A stretch of DNA of 49,313 bases from a virus. A program made the position numbers and the translations under genes. Below the pieces are notes generated by a model, which was not told the origin of the DNA, ran no database searches, and was given only the letters and a program-made list of their open reading frames with translations. Of the stretch, positions 25,162 to 37,100 are shown piece by piece. Position 1 is the first letter of the stretch. Each line of letters begins with the position of its first letter. The stretch is from positions 1 through 49,313 of the IMG/VR virus record IMGVR_UViG_3300031775_000003. The stretch is one strand, 5' to 3'.

Positions 25162-28100
25162 TATCCCCTGAGTGATCCACCAACCCTTCGTTGGTCGTTA
25201 ATTACATCCAAAACTGCAGTCTTAATCTTTTTAGCCAAAATCTTTTCCTCGTTTGCGGAATTTCCTGCGACTTCAGTATCTTGAGTTCCTCCTGATTTGT
25301 CAACGTTTACAGTGATATTAATATCATTGTTGGTATTACTGGCGGAGCCCCCTGAAGATCCGACGAGACCCCCCTCGGAATGTCTTGAAACTGATCCTGA
25401 GTTGAGCCTACTCATGAACCCGGTTCCGTATTTATTTACGGCTGAAGATCCCATTACGAATTCCCCACCGGTCAAGAGGGAATTGGCTTGGGTCGGGACA
25501 GATCCTCCGCTATTCCGCTTCAATTTGACCTGTTGATGAAACGGGGGGCGTTCTCGCGTGTAGGAATTCTGCATAGCCCCCCTACTATAGTCCATGCCTA
25601 TTCCATGCCTTTGAGCATACTCAAGCATAGCGGACTCGCCCCTTCCGTTGTCATAAAGTTTCTCAAGATGTGCTCTTTCGGCTGTCCTGGCGTCTTTATT
25701 GGAGTGTCTATATGTTTGACCGTTCCCCTCTATCTTAACACCCCTTCCCGCATTCAATTCTCTTCTGGCTCTCCTCTCAAACTTTCTTCCTGACCATTTT
25801 TTATAGGTCTTTGTTTTCTTCATCCAGTCCGTGGCCTTCTTAGCCCCCCACGCTATCCCGGCAGATGCGGCGAGTTGAAGTAGCATATGTTTTCTATTCT
25901 TCTTCGCTTGTTGTTTGGCTTTCTCTCTGTCCGACAACATTTCCTTAGTCCGAAGATCTTCTCCGAATTGAGACTCCTGATCCTTGAACATCTTGGCGAT
26001 CAATGGATCATTATCAATTGCGAAACCGGACATTCTTCTATCTATCGCCCTTCCCTTTTTAATAGTCTTATACTTGGTTACGTCTCCGTATTTCTTATTC
26101 TCATCTGTGTATTCTTCTCTTTCGGCAGCTCTCCCTGCGGTTATGTTCATGTTTACAGCCCCGCCGCGAGCAAACCCTTGGGCTTCTCCCCTGTTCAGCT
26201 TTTCCAGAAAACCATAACCATACATTTGAGCGGAACGACGATTAATGACGTATTCGCCACCAGTCAATACAGCGGGTACGTCGTCCTTTACTCCAGACCC
26301 GCCTACTACTTTTCCTCCGCTATTCATTCCGAATGCTCCTACCACTCTTGAAGCAGCGCTTTCTAGGAATGCCCTTTGAATAATCTTTAAGAAACCAGTT
26401 CCTATTTCTTTTAGCCTATCGCCTAGTTCGTCAGCCCCTTCAACTGCGAGCATCATTGCGTCAGTCAAGCCGTCTCTTAATGCATGAGGGAGTTGTACGC
26501 CTAATTTCGTATAAATTTCTTCTGCCTGACTTTGAACCTCTGCGAATCCAACTCCTAAGCCCCTACCCATATTCGTCATGAATTCCTTGCCGAAGCCGTC
26601 GTCCCTTGGAACGTGTCTTTCTAGAGATCCGCCGAGTTGCTTTAAGAGCTCATCTACCTCTTCTACGGTTTTTCTTGCCTTTTGTATTGCTGGGTCCTCA
26701 TCTTCCTTTTTCTCGATTTGTTCTTTGGTCAATTCTTGGTCTTTGAACTTCTCTGCAATCTCATTCCTGGCTTCCAATATACTCCTCTGTGCATCCGTTC
26801 TTTTGGAGTGCAAAACTTCCATGTTATTCTTATTCCACTCTTCAGCATCTGCAAGCGAATTAAATCTTTGTCTTTGTTGCATTCTCTGAACCCCGTCCCC
26901 GCCCTGATTCAATTCCATCCCGGCAGAGTACGTGACTCCGGAAATCAAACTTCTGGCGGATGCTTTTTCCAAGTCAGTTGAGGTGGAGGAGGCATTTATG
27001 GCTTCATATTGCCTAGCAGACTGAGACCATTGATTAAAGGCTGCAATGTCCGTTCCTACCCCCATAGCGTTAATTGATTCTCTTATTCTTCCCCCGCTGA
27101 ATTCTTCTCCTCTTGATAAATTTAAAATCCCTGAAGACTCTTTCATTTGGGGCCTAAACAAAGCGCTTGACATCATTGAGTCTTCATACGTTTGCCTACG
27201 GGTCATCAATTCTAAAATTTCTTGCTTATTAGTTCTTTCTAAATTTTCCCTAATTAATTTCAGGCGATTTATTAAAGTGTTTAGGCCGTTTTTCATGCCT
27301 TCCTCAAGGTCTTTGGTGACCATCTTCGACAAAACATCTTCTAGTGCTTTTGCATCTTTTGCTCGATCAATGTTTCCAAGTTCTCTTTCGAAATTAGACA
27401 CGTCAAAACCTCCGGTCTTATTGCTCACTGAGCCTTTTACTTTTTTAACAATGGCCACCTGACGAGTACTTCTTGCCTGCATTTCCTGAACACTCGTAAG
27501 CTTATCAATAAGAGCCCTTCCAGTAGGCCGTCGAACTGATGACCATGGAGATTGCAAGGGCTCCAATTTAACACCCTGCCTCTTGGTATTCGCTTGGTCG
27601 ATTATATTTTCGATGTGTTTCTTTATTTCTTCTTCGGCGTTCAATTTCGCCTGTGCCAATTCTTTATCCAGAGAGGTTGTATTAATTGGGTTCCTGTTTA
27701 TAGATTCGAGGGGCCCTCCTATATTTCTATATTGTTCCTTCTTTATTGGATTATTTGGATGACCTAGATTATCTTTAAAGTTTTTCCCAACCTCCGCAGC
27801 ATCTTCCAACAATCTAACCGCCGCATGGACCTTGGAGTCTATTCCTTTTAGCGGGATGTTATTCATAGACAAGGCCTCGCCAAATCGATCAACACCTCCT
27901 TTATTTAAATAAAATCGACCACTTCTATCCCTCCCCATTGCATTAAGACTTTTCAAAATTGCTTCTGCTATTTGAAAATTCTTCTTTTCTTCGGGGGTCG
28001 TTTGCCTACCTTCTTCAATAGCCGCCTGCCTGCCTTCGATGCCAGCAATTGCTCGACCTATAAGGTCTTGCAGCGTAGTGGTATTTTCTGCATCATTTCT

Positions 28101-31100
28101 TCTCGTTAATCTGTATGCTGGTTTATCTTTCTTTGCTTCTTCGTAACTAAGCAAGCCCGCCCTTAACGACGGGGTGTGGGAAGATAAGTCTCTACTCATC
28201 ACATCCAACCACCCTTTATAGAATTTACCTCCAATCTCTATCTTTTTGTTGTCTTCTCCCGTAAGACCCCTAAGCAACTCTATCGCCAACTGGGTGCTTG
28301 CTCCTCTTCCTGCTCCTGTGGTGGTAAGCCCGGCTTTTTTTTCTATTTGGGCATTTTCAAACCTACTTCCCCCGTGATTGCCCAAATCGACGATTACATT
28401 CTGGAAGTCTACAAGCATTCCTCTTATATTTGCTAGTTTCTCACCCCCTGATTTTATATCCGCTTGCCTTGCGCCCTCTTGAGTGCGAAATTCACCACCC
28501 AGGGCTTTGTTGTGGGCTCGTACCCCCGCAAGTTTTTCTTCAATCTTGGTAACTCCAGTGCTTCTATTTATTTCCTCAATCCTTTTTTTGGTCTGCTCTT
28601 GAATCCTGGACTTTTCTTCTCCGCTAAGAGCGAAAGATGCAGTATCATCAGGCTTAGACCCAGTGATAGCAGCAGAAAGTTCATCGACTTGGCCTCTCAA
28701 ATTATCCAGGGAATATATCAATTTCTCATTAGATAAAAACCTTTGAATTTCCTCTTTGGCCTGAATTAGATTCTCTGCTTTTCTTATTTTGTGCTCTTCG
28801 GACTGTACCCCTTCCATTAATTTTTGTTGAGATTCAAATTGCTTGCTTTCGTTGTTATACCTAAAGGGCTCTTCTTGCGTATTCTTTAAAAAGTTTTTAT
28901 CTAAACTAAGAGATCCCTTTTCTTCTCCAAGTGTCAATTGTTTCTCGCTCAATCCTAAAGAGAATTTTGAATTCAGTACGCCTATATGCGTTAACATTTT
29001 CCCTTTGGCTATATTAATTTCCGTCTGCAATCTAAGTTCGGTTTGCGCGTTTTCATTTGCTTCTTTGATAAGTTTCAATTGGTCTTGCAACTGCTTATCC
29101 TTAAATTCTAAATTTTCTAGATTTTTCTTGTTTAACTTTATTTCTCTTTCATATACCGCCACGCCCTCGCCGAGTGCTTGGCCGTCAGGGAGGGCTTCTA
29201 AATCCTTTAATAATTGATCTATCCTCTTTTTGTATGCTTCAATTCCCCCTGTGTTTACAATCCCCTTGAATTTAGGGTCTTCGCCAAAAGCAACTTCTTT
29301 CTCACGATTACTTTTACTTTTATCCTTTAAAATTTTACTTAAAGAGTCCTGCTGAAGGGTAAGTTCGGTTTTCTGGCTTTTTCGGTCAAGACCTTTTAAT
29401 AAATCAAATTGATAAGTAAAATCGTTTTTAAAATAGTCCGTTAAGCCTGCTATACTTTTTAGCTCGGGCCTATCCTGTCTTTCGATTTCTCGCACAAGCC
29501 CGACTTTGTCCGGTGCTCCCAGTTTAGCCATTGGGCCTTTTCTCATCCAGTCTATATATGAAGACCTCAAGTCCACTTCTGTAGACTTTCTTGTTGACTC
29601 CTGAGATATTGAAAGCTTTTTAAATGCAAAATCCCTTTGGGCTTCTGCTTGCTCTCCGGCTGTTGAAGAGAAAGACGCATGAGCTTGCCCTCGAATAGCA
29701 GTGGTTTGGCCGACATGTCTGCCCTCCTCCTTGATTCTGATTGATTCCTTTTTTAATTTATGGAAAAGTTGGTCATAAGCTAGATTTACATTAAAAATTC
29801 TTTCGGATTGTAACTTTAAACCATCATCTATTTTCTCATACCTTTCAATAGCTTTATTAATCTCTTTACTTAAGGCCAAGCCGCTCAGATTGCTATCCAT
29901 ATAAGCGGTGGTTAAAAACTTGGCGTGTTCTTCCGAAATGGCCCCGAGCTCCTTCAGCTGACCTATAACATCAAACATTTCCCTTGTTGCTTCGCTTGCC
30001 TTCAGTTCTCCTTGGGCCCAATTTTTATCAATCATGCCACCGACACCAGCTCCGAGACCAGCCCCCATCATACCCCCGGCGAGAATTGGAGCAAATCCCG
30101 TTGCCGCCCCTGCCGCCCCCGCCGCCAGAGCCCCCTCTGCCACAACCGGAGCCGCTGCTGCGGCCAATCCACCAGTACCAACCACCATAGCTGCAATAGC
30201 AGCGACGGCGGCGGCCCCAAGGATCATTCCTCCTATGCCAGGCGCAGTAATAATATTGGAGGCTCCAGGCAACGTCCCCGGCCCTCCGGCCCTTCTTCTT
30301 AAATCCTTTATCTCTGAGCTAGATAACCCCGAAGAGTTTTTCTTGGCAGCCGTCTCCGAAAGAGCCTTAAGGTCTTTCAGCATTGACTCTTTTGTCCGTT
30401 CCTTTCCTTGTTGGTCTCGGACTGTAATTAAGCCCTTGTCTATATCATCCATCCTTTGGAAAATAATTCCGCCTATTTGAGATCCGGCCCTGCTTAGTCC
30501 TCTTTTTCCGCCCTCACTCATAGACAACATAGCACCCGACACATTCTGCTGAAGGGCCAAATCCCTAGAATGCTTTTCAAGAACTTTCCCAAATGCTTCC
30601 GGGCTGGAGATATTACCAATCATCTCCGCCTGAATAGAGGGATCAGTTATTTTCATTAATGCGTTTCTTATCTCACTTCCAATCCTACTCGATGCTACCG
30701 TATCACCCATTCGCGAGGCTTTCGCTCTTTTTTCAACCATGGGCATCAGAACATCTGCAGCTTGTACGGAAGCAGAAATTCTCTGAATATTCTTTTCCAT
30801 TCCTTCTGCAATTTCTTTTGTGGTTAGGGTCAAATCGTTCATCGCCTTTACCCATCCTATTCCAGCTCCGACTATCATACCCGGAATACCGGCAATCATA
30901 GCTCCCATTCCGGCCCCCGTAAGGAGCGGTTGAAGATTTTGCCTGCCTTGTTCTCTGTTCACCTCAAATCTTCCGGATTCTGCGTTATAATCAGATCTTT
31001 CGTATTTCCCTTGGTCCGGAGTTAAGTAACCAGCAATCATAGGTAATACAAACCCCATCCCCATAGATCCCATGCCTGGCCTAGGAGTCCCAAGGCTCTT

Positions 31101-34100
31101 GGCTGCGTTCTTCATGAAGTCTTTCGTTCCAGCACCAATTCTTTGGGTTCCTGCCCCCATAGCGCCCATCATGCCATGTTGCTGCCTTATTTCTGCAAGG
31201 GTTTGATTTCCATATGACGCATATCTACCGGAATGATAATTTATTCCCATTTTCGGCTTGGGATTGGCCGCCAGGTCTTTTAAAATCTTTTTCTTGGCCG
31301 CATCTGTTTTTGCAGTTTGCCTCGCTTCTGCTGCCACGGCAGCCTGGGCAGCCAAATTTCCGTGCATCCTGTCGGCCATTCTGGAGCTTCCGGATGTCAT
31401 TGCAGTTTTCATAGCCTCTCTTTGTGAAGCCTTTACCGCCTTAGCCTCTCCGGTCCCACCAAGTAAACCCCCTAGCCCTGTTGAAGACAAACGAGTTCTA
31501 ATTCTGTCTATAAATGTTCCCCCTTTTACCGCTTTATTAAAGCCCGTCAATGCTTTGGAGTGTTCCTTAAGGGCGTTTCCGTGTTTTTTCGACAAATCCC
31601 TCTCTCTTCTTTCAGTTCGCAATCCTTGGGCCCGCTTATCTCGAGCCTTTTTTTCAGCTTTATCTGTTGCTGCTTGGTTGAGCTTATTGATTGCTCCGTG
31701 ACCCTTTCTTGCTGGTGTCTTATCGTACACGCTGTCACGAGCAGCGTTCCATTCTTTCGTGATTTTCTGGCCCCCATACAAAGCCCCTCCTCCCGATTTC
31801 ATATTAGATCCTGGAGTGGTATCAAAAAAGCCTCCTTTTAAATAACCCGAAGAAGCCAAATGTCCTTGTGATGATTTAATGCCGGCGTCTTGTACCGTCT
31901 TCATGAAATCTCTAGCCAGTGCTCTCTGCACTTGGGTGGTGGGGTCTGTGCCTCCATGCTGAGCACCCATCAAAAATCGCGTATCGCGCAGGCCTTGCGA
32001 TTTCCCAAACTCCTGAGCTAGAGTTCTCATCAGTTGTCTTGTTTTACCCTTGCCTAATCCAGAAGCTCCAGTCCCAAATCCAGAATATTGTTGCGCCGTA
32101 TTTAAAGTTTTTTGTATAGCTTTACTCTGAGCTATTGCACTAAGAGCTTTTTGATCTTCAGCTCGAACTTGCGCTGACGCCATCTTCCTTTCCCCTTCCT
32201 TCATTTGATTGTCAGAACGAGTAATCTTATTGAACGTGTTTTTAGAATCTTTGAGAAGACTCATCATCATGGAAATCGATTGATTCGCTTGAAGTATGGC
32301 TCCCGGGGAAGCCTTTTTGCTATTCGTGATGTCCATATTAGCTTTAATCGCGCTATGGATTTTTGCTTCAGATGGGTTCGACCCCAAAGCCCTGGCTAAG
32401 CCTGCATTTTTATATTTATCTTGCCGTAAGGTTTCTGCTATTGCCTTTTGATTGAAATGGCCTTGATAAGCCGGATCTTTCCTGATAGCTTTAAGACCTC
32501 CTGTTGCTCGTGCTTGTTCCGCATGATAGGCTGTAGTTGCTTTATTTAGTCCTTCAAATAATTTAACAGATTTCTTAAGTTCGGGAGATAATGCCATTAT
32601 CGATTTTCGGTAAGCCTTATCAGCATCTTTATCCCCACCAAGTGTGTCACCCCAGAAACCCTTCATTCCTGCTTTGGATGCGTCAACATGAGCCCCCTTA
32701 CTTCCTTGGGGAAAAGCGGGGGTAGCATCTCTTTGCCTCTTTAAACCTTGGGCCTTATTTATGTTTAGCTGTCTTTCCATCGCCTTTGCCGCCGCATCTG
32801 CGTCGCCCAATGGTATAGAGAAATTGCCAAACGAGTCGAACATGGAATAATTAGGGACGTGACCCAACGATTTTCCTTGCTTTGGATTTAATCCTCCATG
32901 AAGTTTTCTTGCTTTCGCCAATGAGCCGCCCTCTTGCTCCTTATTCACTACCGCTAAGCCGGGATTCGTTCCGCTTTTTAATTGTGGGGCCGCCACAACC
33001 TGTGGAGTTACCCCGAATGCAGATTCCCTTTTTATCGAATCAACCGTAGCCGACGTAAAGCTTGGATTTGCCCGAAGGATATTGCTGGCACCGGGGCTTA
33101 TCATGGCATAATTCGGAACGAAGCCTTTTGAGAAAGGATCTCCTAATTTCTGACTAGGTTGAGTATTACTTAATTTTCCACCATCAATATAAATGCTCTC
33201 TCCTGAACGAATAGAATACCCAATGGATCCTGCAGACCCAGATACTCCCTGACCAAGACTAGCCAACTCTAAGTGTCCGTTTTCCAAGTTGAAACTTTTT
33301 ACCTTAAATGGGTGGCCCCTGACTTCAAATGTTTGCCCCACTCTAAGCTTTTCCGAATTTATTTGCTTTAAGCCGGACTCTTTTAGGGTCTTAATGTCTT
33401 TCATTCCCATAAAGTTACCAATGCCTTTTCCATTAGTAAGAGCCGTCAATGTTGCGTTTTCTATATTTTCTCGATATAAAGCAGCCTGAGCCAAAACCCT
33501 TTGTTCGCTAGCAGAACGTATCATTTCCCAAAGATCATCAAAAGAACCTGGAGAATATCCATGTTCAGGAAGAGCAGCAAGTACTTGATCTATAGTCTCT
33601 CCCTTGCTTTTTGACCTTAAGGATCTACCGGCCCCTTTAGCTAATAACCCTACCGAGTCCAATTCTCCGGCATATTTATGGCCGCTTGTTGTCTTAATTC
33701 CCGATGGAGATACTTCCTTTATCGCGTCTATTATATCGAACTCTCTTTTTTCGTCTTTTTTGAAAGATCTTCCTGCCTGACTCATCACTTGTTTTTTTGC
33801 CTTTTCCCAAATCTTTCCCGAACTCAGGCTTAACCCCATTGCCATGGGCTCATTAGAACCAGGAGTCACAGCGACGGTTGGCTGTTGTGATTTAAGCTCG
33901 GCGGCAGCAAACCTTTTTTGAGACTCTAGAAATGCTTTCTCATCCCTAGGCGGGAATGGCGTCGTTCCGTGCCTCCCCTCCATCTTCTCAATGTCAGTAA
34001 ACGTTGATCTATAACTTTTGCCCATTTTTGCTAATTTAGAAAACGCAATAGGTGGAGGAGGGCCTGGAGGAGGAGGATATTTTCTTCTCAATTCCTCTAT

Positions 34101-37100
34101 TAATTCCAATTTCTCGGCTGGAGTTTTGTTTTTGAGTTGTTTTGTGGTTGGAAGCCACCTCTTTTTCGAAGTATCGCTAGCCTCAACAGCCGCGATCTCT
34201 TTTGCGCGAGCTCTAGCCAATATATCCTGCTCTATCGCCGCCATCGAATTCCAAGTTTCTTGCTTCGCCCCGCGCATAATATCAATCTGATTTTTTTCTA
34301 CTTCTGATTGAGCTTTTTGAGTTTTGGCTTGAGCCGCCTTAGCCAAACTAGCCTGACTTGGTTTTCCTCCCAATTCCTTTGTTAGTATATCTTCAAGCCT
34401 TCCGCTTTTAGCTAACACGTCAAATATATCCCCGGAAGGTCTGTTTCTAAATTTCTTTTGCCTTGAGAGGGATTCCTTTATGCTTCCTTCTGCTTTGGAA
34501 TAGAATTTGTGTATAAAATCATTTTTCGTATTCTGTTGAGATGGAGGCACTATTGAAAATCCACTGCCAGGACTACCGTAACCATGCTCATACATAGGGA
34601 TTGTCTCAAACCCTTTCTTTTGTTGGATATGAGATATAAGAGTTTCGTGCTTTACCCTAGAAAGCATATCCCAAACCTTCGAGTCTTTTAGGTTTAAAGC
34701 TCCGGAGGAAGTGGCCTTTTGCCAACCAAGGCCAGATTCTTTCGATGTTACTGTCAATCCAGATAGATTCTTAGAAGAAAAGAATTCACTTACGGCTGCC
34801 TGTTTTTGATTTCCACTCGCATATTTAACAAAATCATCAAACGAAGAAATCATTGAGGAATCATAATCTTGAATAATTGGGTTGGATGTTTTTGTCCCTC
34901 CCAGACCCTTGGGGAGAAAAGCATTTCCCTTGTCTTTCAAACCTCCTAACCAATCATAAAATCCCGCTGTCTTTACATTAGGGATTGCCCCTAGTTCTCC
35001 CGCAAATGACTTATAACCTTCCGTGCCTATTATCTTATTTTTAATACCTTTGGTTAATCCTTCTCCTAAGGAATGTTGAACAAGAGAGTTTACATCTAAA
35101 TTTCTCCATTGCCCACCCCTTGCGCTCCACATATGCTCCTTCAATGATCCGATGGTTTTGGTAACCCATGGCATATAATTCGGAACGAAACCTTTGTTCT
35201 TCATGGGGATTCCATGAGCTTTTATCATATTCCAATCTAACGCATGTTCCCCGAAAGAACCTGAACCCTTGGGTGGAGACCCTCCTTTTAAATGTCTTGT
35301 TACCCCGCCCCGAATTTGATTATAACCCATGTCTTTCCCGACCAAGGTTTCATAATTCGATAAACTTGTAAATTTCCCGCTTTTTATTGTAGAGAGGTAT
35401 TCTTCTAAAGGCAAACGGATAAGCCCCTTTGGCTGATAGTCCATCCTCCCTAGCACATGAGGTTCCATGTCTTTCCATGGTTTTAGATTAGGAATAATCC
35501 TACTATAAAAACTCGAATCCTCTTTTCGTCCAGAGTTTACTACTTCATGAAACTTAACACCCCTTTTCTCAGCCAAATTCCGTATAAATTCATCCTGTTT
35601 AATAGCCTGAATGAGATAATCGTCTTTTTGATCTATTCCAAATTTCCTACCTCCGTAACTAAGCACGGAATCTCTCAGCCCGGAGTATTTTATTGCGGTA
35701 TATCTGGCTTTTTCTGCAGATTTTTGCGCAGATTTTTGTGACCCCTGCTTTAGGGCGTAGCCGGGGCTGAGGGGAGATGGCCCGGGAATGTTTATTCTCA
35801 TTCCATAGTTCGGAACATGGCCTTTGGCGTTCCAAAAGGCGGGATGATTCGGCGACATATCACCGTAAGGATCCAAGGCTTTTTTCAGGACCGGACCATG
35901 AATCATATTAGAAAGAGTATTGTCGTCTAGGCTTGAAGGAATAGTTAGTTTATCATGCTTGCCATGAGGATATGCTTTCGGTGACGCAGAAGTATCCCCA
36001 TATTGCTTGCGTTCAATAAGTCGTTTTAAAATAGTAGAAAAATCTCCTTTTTGTAAATCCTTAAGGGCTGTTTGATGTACTTTGGGCTTGTGGGTAAAGC
36101 TATAAGCATCATCAATCCACATTCTAAAGCTGTGGGCTTCTGCATCCGTCAAACCGTATGCTTTTTTAGCATGACTTAATAATTCTTTTGATCCCGAATA
36201 AGGAGAAGCCGCAGGCGAATATGAAATCGAATTCGCATGAGTAATTGGTTTAATGCCGCCGCCAGAAAGTTGTTGGAGCCATTTTTCCTTAGCCATTAAT
36301 TTGGTAAAACCTAAATTCCCGGGTTGGCCCACATAATTCGGAACGAAGCCTTTATTAAAGTTTAATTTTCTGCGGAGTTTCTTGAATTGAGCGGAAGACA
36401 TTCCATCCTGCATAGCTAATGATTTTAAAAGATCAATATTTTCAATGTTTCCTCCCCCTCTTCCGGCGTCCACGATTTTTATCATGCCTTTGTCAACTAA
36501 TCCCTTGGAAAGTTGATTAATGATATTTCCTGCTTTCATCCACTGAGGTGAGAAGGATGAAGGAGATCGTTCCCAATTTTGAGGGAGTCCTTGAACTGCT
36601 TTTGTTATTTCTGCATGAGCAGATTTGTGATATATTGCATTACCAAGATTCAAATCCGGGAGTGATAGCCCTGCCCCAGAGGCTTCGCCCTTAAGACGGT
36701 CTTTTACGTCTTTATTAAGTAATTTAGCGAAAACATCAGTTTCTCCATCGGAGCCTCTTCGACGAAAGAGCCTAGGCATAATATCACCAATGTCGCCCAT
36801 GAGTTTGCCACCCACGAATTCTTTTCTCATTCGGCCATGTGTTATAGCTTCCCCGAAACCACTACGAAGACCCGCAATATTTTTAGGCATACTTGCTGAA
36901 AGAGTATTTATTCTAGCCCACTCTTCAATCATTTCTCTATAAGCTCTTTCTTGCTCGCTTTTATTCCCTGATCGCCATCTTGCTCTTTTTTCTATTTCGG
37001 TAAGTGAAATTCGACTAACGGAACCAAACTCACCACTCCCAAGGAACCTTCCTCTTTTAGAAAATCCGGCCCCATGTTCCCCGGAAGGATAGGCCATGGA

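Noticed and set aside
30034-30480. 148-aa plus-strand frame
   Set aside because: Complement of the Ala/Gly-rich tape measure segment; proline-rich nonsense composition.
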